Under the pieces are notes generated by a model. That model was given only the letters and a program-made list of their open reading frames with translations. It ran no database searches and was not told where the DNA came from. This document shows positions 8,320 through 16,320 of a stretch of DNA of 48,493 nt, piece by piece (the first letter of the stretch is position 1; the number at the start of each line of letters is the position of its first letter). This stretch comes from Hyphomonas sp. BRH_c22 (GTDB lineage: Bacteria; Pseudomonadota; Alphaproteobacteria; Caulobacterales; Hyphomonadaceae), in NCBI RefSeq assembly GCF_000961795.1, contig NZ_LADU01000033.1, positions 1 to 48,493 on the forward strand, read 5' to 3'. Both the position numbers and the translations under genes were made by a program.

Positions 8320-8351
8320 TTTGCGGCGGGAGCCTAGGCCCCCGCCGCAAA
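8320..8351 (-). promoter_or_regulatory. Perfect inverted repeat between rpsA and ihfB
   Basis: TTTGCGGCGGG (8320–8330) and CCCGCCGCAAA (8341–8351) form a perfect 11-bp stem, and the 10-nt loop is itself largely self-complementary. No T-run follows in the leftward direction, so this is not a standard terminator. It could act as an attenuator, a processing site or a 3' stabiliser that sets the rpsA:ihfB ratio (inference). Confidence 0.5.
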
Positions 8352-8394
8352 CATTTCATCGAATTTAGGAAGCGGTTTCCCGCCCCTGAATCGC

Positions 8395-10389
8395 TTAGGA
8401 CATCAGGCCTTCGGCCTGGCCCTTCCAGTCGTCGCGTTCCATGCGGCCCTGGAAGCTGAGCTCTTCCTCGAGCTCGGCAATCTGGGCATCATCAAGCGCA
8501 GCAATCTGCCAGAAGTGGAAAATGCCGGCTTCGTGAAGCTTCTTCTCGAACGCCGGACCGACGCCCTTGATCTGCTTCAGGTCGTCAGCATCGCCTTGCG
8601 CACCGGTGAGGCGGCCACGCGCGTCAAGCGATGATGCATCGCCTGCAGCTGCAGGCGCTTTCGCCTTTGGCTCGGCTTTCGGTTCAGCCTTGCTGGCCGA
8701 AGACGAGGCCAGGGCCGCGCCGAGGATGTCACCCAGCGAGGCGCCGGCATCTGCCGAACCGTACTGTGCAACAGCATCTGCTTCTTCCGCGATCTCGAGG
8801 GCCTTGATCGACAGCGTGACACGGCGCGAGCCGCGATCCACGGTGAGGACCTTGGCGTCAACCTTGTCGCCGACAGCGAAACGCTCAGGGCGCTGGTCTG
8901 CCCGGTCGCGGCTGAGATCGGAGCGGCGGATGAAGGATTTCATCGCCGGTGAGCCGAACTCGACTTCGATGCCGCCCGAGGTGATCTCGGTGACGGTGCA
9001 GGTGACGATGGCGCCGCGCTTGATGCCCGAGCCGCCGTCTGCAGGGGCTTCGATCGGGTCGCCGCTCAGCTGCTTGATGCCAAGCGAGATACGCTCTTTC
9101 TCGATGTCGACATCGAGAACGCGCGCCTTGACCATGTCGCCCTTGTTGAAGCCTTCAATAGCTTGCTCGCCGGACTTGTCCCAGGCGATGTCATTGATGT
9201 GCACCATGCCGTCGAGGTCTGGGCCGAGGCCCACGAACAGGCCGAACTCGGTGATGCCGCGGACTTCGCCTTCGATTTCCGTGCCGACCGGGTGTTCAGC
9301 CACGAATGCGGTCCATGGATTGTCCATGGTCTGCTTGAGGCCGAGCGAGATGCGGCGCTTGTCGCTGTCGACGTCCAGCACTTCCACGTCAACTTCCTGT
9401 GTCGTGGACAGGATCTTGCCGGGATGCACGTTCTTCTTTGTCCAGCTCATTTCGGAGACGTGGATCAAGCCTTCGACGCCGTCTTCCAGTTCCACGAACG
9501 CGCCGTAATCGGTGATGTTCGTGACCTGGCCCTTGAGACGGGCGCCAACCGGATAACGCGAGTCGATGCCGTCCCACGGGTCGGAACCGAGTTGCTTCAT
9601 GCCGAGCGAAATGCGCTGGGTGTCGGGGTTGATCTTGACGATCTGCACTTCGACTTCCTGGCCGACTTCAACAACCTGCGACGGGTGGTTGATGCGCTTC
9701 CAGCTCATGTCGGTGACGTGCAGCAGGCCGTCGATGCCGCCGAGGTCAACGAACGCACCGTAATCGGTGATGTTCTTGACGATACCTTTGCGGACATCGC
9801 CTTCTTTCATGTCGGACACGATTTCGGCGCGCTGTTCGGCGCGGCTCTCTTCAAGGATGGCGCGGCGCGAGACAACGATGTTGCCGCGTGTGCGGTCGAG
9901 CTTGAGGATGGCGAACGGCTGGATCTCGCCCATAAGCGGGCCAACGTCGCGTACCGGGCGGATGTCCACCTGGCTGCCGGGAAGGAAGGCGTTGACGCCG
10001 CCGAGGTCGACGGTGAAGCCGCCCTTGACGCGTCCGGAAATGGCGCCCTTGACGGGCTCTTCCTTGGCGAAGCTGCGCTCGAGCTTGATCCAGCGCTCTT
10101 CGCGGCGGGCCTTGTCGCGCGAGAGGACAGCGTCGCCGAGGGCGTTCTCGATCCGGTCGAGATACACGTCGATGATGTCGCCGGGCTTGGGCTGGTCATC
10201 TTCGAGTGCGAATTCCTTGGTCGGGATGCGGCCTTCGGTCTTGAGGCCGATATCGACGAGAACGTTTTCGTTCTCGATGCGAATGACGGTGGCCGGAATA
10301 ACCTGGCCTTCCTGCATTGCGCCCGCGGCAGCGGACGATTCGAACATTGCCGCGAAATCGTCGGTTGATGGGTTCATCTTGTCAGTCAT
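8395..10389 (-). CDS. rpsA: 30S ribosomal protein S1 with C-terminal helix-hairpin-helix extension
   Basis: The product is 664 residues from ATG 10389, which has GGAGAC upstream. Six S1 (OB-fold) repeats are visible at about 25–90, 112–180, 198–265, 282–350, 370–437 and 458–525, with repeats of the form NITDYGAFVDL and GLLHVTDMSW. S1 binds mRNA on the 30S subunit and helps initiation. Usual alphaproteobacterial S1 is about 560–570 residues. Here a Lys/Pro/Ala linker (about 570–598) leads to an extra domain (600–664) with the hairpin motif IKGVGPAFEKKLHEAGI and the end FQGRMERDDWKGQA, like the tail found on some alphaproteobacterial L21 proteins. Confidence 0.95.
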   Translation of the reverse strand: MTDKMNPSTDDFAAMFESSAAAGAMQEGQVIPATVIRIENENVLVDIGLKTEGRIPTKEFALEDDQPKPGDIIDVYLDRIENALGDAVLSRDKARREERWIKLERSFAKEEPVKGAISGRVKGGFTVDLGGVNAFLPGSQVDIRPVRDVGPLMGEIQPFAILKLDRTRGNIVVSRRAILEESRAEQRAEIVSDMKEGDVRKGIVKNITDYGAFVDLGGIDGLLHVTDMSWKRINHPSQVVEVGQEVEVQIVKINPDTQRISLGMKQLGSDPWDGIDSRYPVGARLKGQVTNITDYGAFVELEDGVEGLIHVSEMSWTKKNVHPGKILSTTQEVDVEVLDVDSDKRRISLGLKQTMDNPWTAFVAEHPVGTEIEGEVRGITEFGLFVGLGPDLDGMVHINDIAWDKSGEQAIEGFNKGDMVKARVLDVDIEKERISLGIKQLSGDPIEAPADGGSGIKRGAIVTCTVTEITSGGIEVEFGSPAMKSFIRRSDLSRDRADQRPERFAVGDKVDAKVLTVDRGSRRVTLSIKALEIAEEADAVAQYGSADAGASLGDILGAALASSSASKAEPKAEPKAKAPAAAGDASSLDARGRLTGAQGDADDLKQIKGVGPAFEKKLHEAGIFHFWQIAALDDAQIAELEEELSFQGRMERDDWKGQAEGLMS

Positions 10390-10525
10390 TGTGTCTCCGG
10401 GGTACGGGGCGAACGGTTCAAGGCGGGCCTGCACCATTGCAGCCCGCGTCGGAACGACCCGTTAGAGTGGTCTGTCATCTTCAGAGCGGTACCGCCTGTT
10501 TGGATTTGAGCCCTTTTGAGGCCCT

Positions 10526-11164
10526 TCAAACGGTCTTTCCACGGGCGAGAACGGCCTCAACGGCTGCAATCGCCTTCTCCACTGCCGCGTCTATAGTCAG
10601 ATCAGTCGTATCTATCAAGATGGCATCTGTTGCGATCGTGGCGGGGGCATCCTTGCGGGACTGGTCGCGTTCATCGCGGATCCGCATCTGCCGGATGACT
10701 TCCTCGAGGCTGATAATCTGCCCGTAGCCGAGATATTCCCGCCAGCGCCGGTAGCCGCGCTGTTCGACATTGGCATCGACCCAGAGTTTCACATCGGCGT
10801 CCGGAGCGATCACGGTGCCAATATCACGCCCGTCCAGAAGGGCGCCGCCGGGCTGGGTTGCGAAGCTGCGCTGCAGGTCGAATAGGGCGCGGCGGACTTC
10901 CGGTACCACGGCGACCTGGCTGGCGGCCTTGCCAGCTTCGCCCGTGCGCAGTTCGGCATCCGAAAAGGCGGCCGGATCAAGCGTGGCCGCGATGCGCTGA
11001 AGGCCTTCGGCATCGTCAAGGGCGACGCCCTGCCGAATCGCGGCAACGGCGGTCGCCCGGTAAAGGCAGCCGGTATCCATGTGGGGCAGGCCATACTTCG
11101 CCGCGAGGCGCTTGGCGATTGTGCCCTTTCCCGAGGCGGTGGTTCCGTCAATGGCGATGATCAT
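10526..11164 (-). CDS. cmk: Cytidylate kinase
   Basis: The product is 212 residues. It opens with IAIDGTTASGKGT, the (d)CMP kinase P-loop, followed by the conserved MDTGCLYRA. GRDIGTVIAPDADVKLWVDA and RDERDQSRKDAP are the substrate-binding and lid segments. It phosphorylates CMP and dCMP with ATP. It sits directly upstream of rpsA, the usual proteobacterial order. The 136-nt gap to rpsA probably holds the rpsA promoter and leader. Confidence 0.96.
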   Translation of the reverse strand: MIIAIDGTTASGKGTIAKRLAAKYGLPHMDTGCLYRATAVAAIRQGVALDDAEGLQRIAATLDPAAFSDAELRTGEAGKAASQVAVVPEVRRALFDLQRSFATQPGGALLDGRDIGTVIAPDADVKLWVDANVEQRGYRRWREYLGYGQIISLEEVIRQMRIRDERDQSRKDAPATIATDAILIDTTDLTIDAAVEKAIAAVEAVLARGKTV

Positions 11165-11211
11165 GACGGCGGGGATTGGGGGAGCACAGGCGCCAAGTCA
11201 AGCATGTGCGT

Positions 11212-12303
11212 TCAGGTGGTTTGCGCCGGCTCCGCGACGAAGCCTTTCCAGCTCTTCATGTAGGTAAGGAATGCGGTCCCAAGTCCCTCGGCCTTGAGAT
11301 GGTCTTCCGGAACGGGCAGGGCAATGGGCACGAACGCCGGGTCGGCCTCCACCTTTTTCGGGAAGTCATGGTGCACGATCGCTGCCCGGCCGATAACCAC
11401 GAAGTCGAGGCCCTCGTCCATTGCGCGCTGGGAGTGCGCGCCGGTCGTGATCTTGCCCGCCGCGCCGAGGCGGCAGGTGCCGCGCGGCAGTGCGCTGAAC
11501 CATTGCAGCAGCGACTTGCCCTTGAACGCGGTGTCTTCCGGCTCCTTGAAAACATCCCAGAGGGACATGTCGATATAGTCGAGCTTGCCGCCCTGCATCA
11601 GGTCACCCGCAAGGTGCAGGATCTCGCCGATGTCCATGCCGAACCGTTCCGGCGACAGGCGCACGCCCACGGAAAAATCTTTCCCGCAGGCCGCGCGCAC
11701 GCCGTCGAGTATCTCGTCGAGGAAGCGCCGGCGGTTCTCGAAACTGCCGCCATATTCATCCGTCCGCAGGTTCACCTCGGCGGAGAGAAACTGGCAGATC
11801 AGGTAGCCATGCGCGCCGTGCAGTTCCACGCCGTGGAAACCCGCCGCCTCCGCCCGCCGCGCCGCCGCGATGAAGGCGTCGCGGGATTCCTTGACTTCAT
11901 CGAGGCTCAGGGCCCGTGCGCTGAATTCGTCGTTGACCGACGGGCAATGCGGTGCCTCGCCGATCAGCTCCCTGGGCGAGCGCATCCCGGCATGGTGCAG
12001 CTGCACCACCGAATGCGTGCCTTCGGCGTTCAGTGCTGCCGCCAGCCGCGAGAGGCCGGGCAGGTGTCTGTCATCAAAAATGCCGAGCTGGCCGGGAAAG
12101 CCCTGTCCCTTAGCCTGCACATGCGCCGCGCAGGTCATGGTCAGGCCAAAGCCGCCCTCGGCCCGGAGGGTCAGCCAGCGAAACTCGTCATCGCTGAGCA
12201 CGCCGTCAGGATGGCTCTGGAGGTTTGTGAGGGGCGCCAGCATGAAGCGGTTCTTCAGGGCCGGGCCGCGGCGAAGGGTCAGGGGGGAATGGAGGAAGGT
12301 CAT
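11212..12303 (-). CDS. NADH:flavin oxidoreductase, Old Yellow Enzyme family
   Basis: The product is 363 residues, a single FMN-binding TIM barrel without the iron-sulfur extension of the larger family members. Visible marks are NRFMLAPLTN near the start, HHAGMRSP, the central GVELHGAHGYLICQFLS, NLRTDEYGGSFENRRRF and the C-terminal phosphate-binding end DFVVIGRAA. These enzymes reduce activated C=C bonds or nitro groups with NAD(P)H; the natural substrate is unknown. The start is ATG 12303; a GTG at 12321 is also open. It is inserted between aroA and cmk, which are usually adjacent. Confidence 0.9.
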   Translation of the reverse strand: MTFLHSPLTLRRGPALKNRFMLAPLTNLQSHPDGVLSDDEFRWLTLRAEGGFGLTMTCAAHVQAKGQGFPGQLGIFDDRHLPGLSRLAAALNAEGTHSVVQLHHAGMRSPRELIGEAPHCPSVNDEFSARALSLDEVKESRDAFIAAARRAEAAGFHGVELHGAHGYLICQFLSAEVNLRTDEYGGSFENRRRFLDEILDGVRAACGKDFSVGVRLSPERFGMDIGEILHLAGDLMQGGKLDYIDMSLWDVFKEPEDTAFKGKSLLQWFSALPRGTCRLGAAGKITTGAHSQRAMDEGLDFVVIGRAAIVHHDFPKKVEADPAFVPIALPVPEDHLKAEGLGTAFLTYMKSWKGFVAEPAQTT

Positions 12304-12369
12304 CTGCCCATGAAGCCTCACAGGCCCCGCGCGTCAATTTCTTCCGCTAGGGCAGGGGCGGCGCGGGTC

Positions 12370-13701
12370 TCAGGTCACTTGCCCCTCCGAAATATCGGCG
12401 CCCAGCGTGGCCATGTGCCCCAAAAAGTCCGGATAGCTGGTGGCGATCATGGATATGTCATCCACGCTGACAGGTTTCTGCGCGGCGGTGCCCAGGATGA
12501 GGGCGCTCATGGCGATACGGTGGTCGTGACGGGTTTCGACCAGGCCGCCGCCGGGGGGCGGGCCGCCGCAGCCCTGGACCACGAAGCCGTCGTCGCGCTC
12601 TTCGGCCTCGACACCGTTGGCGCGCAGCATGTCGACCACGGCTTTCACCCGGTCGGTCTCCTTCACGCGCAGTTCTTCCGCGCCGGTGACCACGGTCTCG
12701 CCGGTGGCGAAGACCGCGAGCACGGCGAGGATCGGGAATTCGTCGATCATGGAGGGCACGAGGCGCTGGGGCACATGGCGGCCGATCAGGGCGGCGCTAC
12801 CTGACTGGATGTCGATCAGCCGTTCGCCCGCGGCCTCGCCCGTGTCTTCCGCGCCGAGCCGGGCGCCCATGAGTTCGGCGAGGTCGAAGAAGCCGGAGCG
12901 TGTCGGGTTCGACATGACGCCTTCGACCATGACATCCCCGTCCGGCGAGATCAGGCCTGCGGCGATCAGGAAAGCCGCCGAGGACGGGTCGCCGGGAATG
13001 GCCGCCTCGATGGCCAAGAGTTTCTGGCCGCCGCGCAGCGAGATCGTGCGGGCCTGGCCGTCGCCGCGGGTGACTCCGACATCGGCGCCGAAGCCGCGCA
13101 GCATGCGCTCGGTATGGTCGCGAGTGGGCTTTGCCTCCTCGACGCGGGTCGTGCCATGGGCATTGAGGCCCGCCAGCAGGACGGCGGACTTGACCTGTGC
13201 GGAGGCCTGCGGCGGCGCATAGGTGATGGCCTTGAGGGCACTGGTGCCGGTGAGGCGGAAGGGCAGGCGGCCATGGGGTTCGGCCGTGTCCGTCAGGCCC
13301 ATGCTGCGCAGGGGATTAAGGATCCGGTTCATCGGACGGGCACTGAGGCTGGCATCCCCGCAAAGCTCTGCCGTCAGGTCATAGCCCGCCATCAGGCCCA
13401 TCATCAGGCGCGAGCCGGTGCCGGAATTGCCAAAATCGAGCGGGGCGGCAGGTGATGCAAGCCCGCGTGGGCCGGTGCCGGCCACTGTCCATTCGCCCGC
13501 GCCTGTGCGTGTCACGACGGCACCGAGCGCAGCCATGGCGGCGCCGGTGCGCAGGACGTCATCGCCCTCCAGAAGGCCGGTGAAATGGCTGGTGCCGTCA
13601 GCGATGCCGCCCATGATGAGTGCACGGTGGCTGCACGACTTGTCTCCCGGCGCGCGGATAATGCCTTTCAGGCGGCTGACAGGGCGGCTGGTCCAGACCA
13701 T
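12370..13701 (-). CDS. aroA: 3-phosphoshikimate 1-carboxyvinyltransferase (EPSP synthase)
   Basis: The product is 443 residues, the normal length. PGDKSCSHRALIMGG is the N-terminal phosphate/shikimate-binding segment, LDFGNSGTGSRLMMGL is the first family signature, and VKETDRVKAV is the second. GDPSSAAFLIAA is also typical. It joins phosphoenolpyruvate to shikimate-3-phosphate, the sixth step of the shikimate pathway, in the cytoplasm. The Gly-Asp-Pro-Ser-Ser pattern and overall form suggest the class II enzymes common in alphaproteobacteria (inference). It is the first gene of the leftward run aroA–OYE–cmk–rpsA–ihfB. Confidence 0.96.
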   Translation of the reverse strand: MVWTSRPVSRLKGIIRAPGDKSCSHRALIMGGIADGTSHFTGLLEGDDVLRTGAAMAALGAVVTRTGAGEWTVAGTGPRGLASPAAPLDFGNSGTGSRLMMGLMAGYDLTAELCGDASLSARPMNRILNPLRSMGLTDTAEPHGRLPFRLTGTSALKAITYAPPQASAQVKSAVLLAGLNAHGTTRVEEAKPTRDHTERMLRGFGADVGVTRGDGQARTISLRGGQKLLAIEAAIPGDPSSAAFLIAAGLISPDGDVMVEGVMSNPTRSGFFDLAELMGARLGAEDTGEAAGERLIDIQSGSAALIGRHVPQRLVPSMIDEFPILAVLAVFATGETVVTGAEELRVKETDRVKAVVDMLRANGVEAEERDDGFVVQGCGGPPPGGGLVETRHDHRIAMSALILGTAAQKPVSVDDISMIATSYPDFLGHMATLGADISEGQVT

Positions 13702-13813
13702 GGGGATATTCCGTTTGCGCAGTTCTCAGGAGATTCGGGCTTTGACAGCGCGCAGCGTTCATGGCAAGCGCCCGCCAGACCAAAAACATTGAAACACCGG
13801 AGGGAGCCGCCCC

Positions 13814-14344
13814 GTGTCGAAAGACAAACTCGGAACCAAGCAAGTCTGCCCTGACTGCGAAGCCCGCTTTTACGACCTCCACAAACGCCCCGCTGTTTGC
13901 CCCAAATGCGGAAACGAATTCGATCCCGAGGACGAGGTCATCAAGACCACGATCACCAAGGTGAAGGCAAAGGCCGCGCGCGCCGCCGTCAAGTCCGACG
14001 ATGATGACGACGATGACGACGAGGAGGATGACGATCACGTCATCGCCAAGGGCAAGGGCGATGATGACGAGGCCGATGACGACGAAGACGACATCGAAGA
14101 CGAGGACGATGCCAAGGAACTCGGCGGCGAAGAAGCTGAAGTGATCCTTGAAGGCGCAGCGGAAGACGACGAGGAAGAGGCAACCGGCGCCAAGGTTCCG
14201 GCCGGCTTCTCCGAAGAAGGCGTCGACGACGATGATGACGAGGACGATGTCATCCTTGATGACGATGACGATGATGCGTTCGACATCGATGCGGATGATG
14301 ACGATGATGATCCGCTCGTTCTTGACGATGAGGATGAAGATTAG
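13814..14344 (+). CDS. FYDLN acid domain protein (TIGR02300)
   Basis: The product is 176 residues, starting at GTG 13814 with a GGAGGGA-type Shine-Dalgarno. The first 40 residues hold a zinc ribbon (Cys12, Cys15, Cys29, Cys32) around the namesake FYDL motif. The remainder is extremely acidic and low in complexity, with runs of up to eight Asp, Asp/Glu blocks and an all-acidic end. The family is conserved in alphaproteobacteria next to aroA, as here, but its role is unknown. A zinc-ribbon head with a polyacidic tail would suit binding to a basic protein or competing with nucleic acid (inference). Confidence 0.93.
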   Translation: MSKDKLGTKQVCPDCEARFYDLHKRPAVCPKCGNEFDPEDEVIKTTITKVKAKAARAAVKSDDDDDDDDEEDDDHVIAKGKGDDDEADDDEDDIEDEDDAKELGGEEAEVILEGAAEDDEEEATGAKVPAGFSEEGVDDDDDEDDVILDDDDDDAFDIDADDDDDDPLVLDDEDED

Positions 14345-14392
14345 GGCTTGAAAGGCGCGCCCGGCGCGTCTACTTCTCGCCCTTCCCAGAAT

Positions 14393-14470
<78 letters not shown>

Positions 14471-14631
14471 CTTTCCTGTTTTAAGCGGGTTCCGTATCGG
14501 CTCTTCGGGCCTCACATGAACCGGGCTCAGGGCTGATTTCACGCAAGACAGCAGGACCACGGCCCGGCGCAGCGCCGCCGATCAGCGTAACCAAAAAGTG
14601 AACAAAGTCTCATTCCTGCCGCATCACGGCG

Positions 14632-14661
14632 CTTGAAGCGGCCACATTGATCCCCCACCTT
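14632..14661 (+). promoter_or_regulatory. Possible RpoH (heat-shock sigma) promoter for the DUF1150 gene
   Basis: CTTGAA (14632–14637) is followed after 15 nt by CCCCACCTT (14653–14661), close to the sigma-32 pattern CTTGAA–N13-15–CCCCATNT. It lies about 86 nt before ATG 14747. DUF1150 genes are often linked with small heat-shock protein genes, which makes heat-shock control plausible. Only the motif is seen. Confidence 0.4.
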
Positions 14662-14746
14662 GATAGGGAACGAAGGGTCTGCCCCTGAGGCACAGCCACC
14701 GGCTCTGGCGTTCGGTATCTGTCTCGTGACGGAAAGGATTGGAACG

Positions 14747-14986
14747 ATGACGACTGAACTGAAAACGAACCCGTTTGAAAGCGACGCCTTTGTCTACATC
14801 CGCCACCTGGATGAAGACGAATTGCAGACGCTGATGCCCGCCAATGCAATGAGCCAGATCAAGGATCCGGACGAATTGTTTGTTGTCCTGTCAGCAGACG
14901 GCATACGCCTCGCTGTTGTCGAAGGACGCGAAGCGGCTATTGCGGCTGCACTTGCAAACGACCTGAAGCCGCTCAGCGTACACTGA
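14747..14986 (+). CDS. DUF1150 family small protein
   Basis: The product is 79 residues. The pattern fits DUF1150: an early AFVYIRHLDEDEL, a middle ELFVVLSADGIRLAVVEGRE, and the family ending LKPLSVH. The start is ATG 14747 with AAAGGA 8 nt upstream; a longer in-frame reading from 14660 adds no family sequence. In alphaproteobacteria this family usually follows an Hsp20 gene and may share its regulation. Here it stands alone after tRNA-Ala. The function is unknown. Confidence 0.82.
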   Translation: MTTELKTNPFESDAFVYIRHLDEDELQTLMPANAMSQIKDPDELFVVLSADGIRLAVVEGREAAIAAALANDLKPLSVH

Positions 14987-15063
14987 TACGGCCTTAACCA
15001 CCCCTTGCTTTTCCCCGGTTTGAAGATGACACTCGTGTCACAATAAACCGGGGAGGACACAGG

Positions 15064-16308
15064 ATGACATATAAAGGATGGACCGTCGCGGCGGCCGCAC
15101 TGGCTCTGGCAGCCTGTAGCCCGAAGCCTGCTGACGTGCCTGCGAGCGATGCAGCCGCGCTGCCGGCGGCCGTGTCGGCTGAAGGCGACTTCGCAGCCAA
15201 TCTCCAGACAGCCCTGATCGAAGCCCGGCCCGGCGATACCGTGCGCTTGCCCGAGGGGACGTTTAAGCTCTCAACGGGCCTGTCACTGGATGTCGACGGA
15301 GTGACCGTGCTGGGCGCGGGGCAGGACAAGACCATACTCGACTTTTCTGGCCAGACCGGTGCGGGCGAAGGCCTGCTTGTCACGTCCGATGATGTCACGC
15401 TGACGGGTTTCGGCATACGCGACACCAAGGGCGACGGGATCAAGTCCAAGGGCGCCGACCGCATCGTCTATCGCGACTTGACGGTCGACTGGTCGGGCGA
15501 GCCGGACGAAGACAATGGCGCCTATGGCGTCTATCCGGTGGAGTCGCGTGACGTTCTGGTCGAGAACGTGACCGTGCGCGGCGCGTCCGATGCCGGGATC
15601 TATGTCGGCCAGTCGCACAATATCATCGTGCGCAATTCGCTGGCCGAATTCAACGTGGCGGGAATCGAGATCGAGAATTCCAGCAATGCCGACGTCTACG
15701 GCAATATCACCCGCGACAATACGGGCGGCATCCTGGTGTTCGACCTGCCTGACCTGCCGGTGATCGGCGGGCATTCGACCCGCATTTTCAACAATCAGAT
15801 CGTCCACAACAATACGCGCAATTTCGCCCCGCCCGGCAACATCGTGGCAGGTGTGCCGTCCGGCACGGGGGTCATCATCCTGGCCAATCGCAATGTACAC
15901 GTGTTCGACAATGATTTTGCCGAGAACCGCTCGGCGCATGTCCTGCTGATCGCCTATACCGAGCCGTTCACCGATGAACGCTACAATCCGCTGCCGCGCG
16001 ACGTGGTGGTGCGCAATAATCGCTGGTCGGGTGGCGGCACTGATCCGCAGGGCATGCTCGCGCCCCTCGCCGAGGCGCTTGGCGGCACTTTGCCGGCGAT
16101 CGTGTCCGATGGTGTCACGCGGTGGCCCGGCGCCGAGGCGCAGGCGGCCAACCTGGTCATCGACGAGGCACCGGAGATCGGTTTCGTGAATCTGGGGATT
16201 GGCGCCTATCCGATTGATCCGCCTGCCGTGTCGCCCAGCATGGAGCGTCCGCAGGGAATACCTGTACCGGAACCAGCGGCTGTGACGCTGCCGCAGGATG
16301 CCGAATAG
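15064..16308 (+). CDS. Parallel beta-helix lipoprotein (TIGR03805-like)
   Basis: The product is 414 residues. A lipoprotein signal has lipobox LAAC at about residue 18. From about 40 to 330 the sequence is a run of beta-helix turns (GVTVLGAG, DVTLTGFGI, NIIVRNSLAEFN, NADVYGNITRDN, NVHVFDNDF), of the kind found in pectate-lyase-like folds. It closely fits TIGR03805, a family that travels with the diheme cytochrome encoded immediately downstream. No catalytic residues for polysaccharide cleavage can be assigned. It probably sits in the outer membrane or periplasm. Only 12 nt separate it from the cytochrome gene, so the two form an operon. Confidence 0.85.
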   Translation: MTYKGWTVAAAALALAACSPKPADVPASDAAALPAAVSAEGDFAANLQTALIEARPGDTVRLPEGTFKLSTGLSLDVDGVTVLGAGQDKTILDFSGQTGAGEGLLVTSDDVTLTGFGIRDTKGDGIKSKGADRIVYRDLTVDWSGEPDEDNGAYGVYPVESRDVLVENVTVRGASDAGIYVGQSHNIIVRNSLAEFNVAGIEIENSSNADVYGNITRDNTGGILVFDLPDLPVIGGHSTRIFNNQIVHNNTRNFAPPGNIVAGVPSGTGVIILANRNVHVFDNDFAENRSAHVLLIAYTEPFTDERYNPLPRDVVVRNNRWSGGGTDPQGMLAPLAEALGGTLPAIVSDGVTRWPGAEAQAANLVIDEAPEIGFVNLGIGAYPIDPPAVSPSMERPQGIPVPEPAAVTLPQDAE

Positions 16309-16320
16309 GGCGCCAGCGCG

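Noticed and set aside
9163..10368. A 401-codon open frame on the plus strand across rpsA
   Set aside because: It is exactly antisense to rpsA, whose S1 repeats are unmistakable. High G+C content with codon bias leaves the opposite strand open.
11176..12804. A 542-codon plus-strand frame across the OYE and aroA genes
   Set aside because: It runs antisense to two well-recognised enzymes and shows no domain pattern of its own.
14004..14341. GAC/GAT-rich repeats that look like a tandem satellite or CRISPR-like array
   Set aside because: They are the Asp codons of the FYDLN protein, without regular repeat or spacer length. No CRISPR array is visible in the window.
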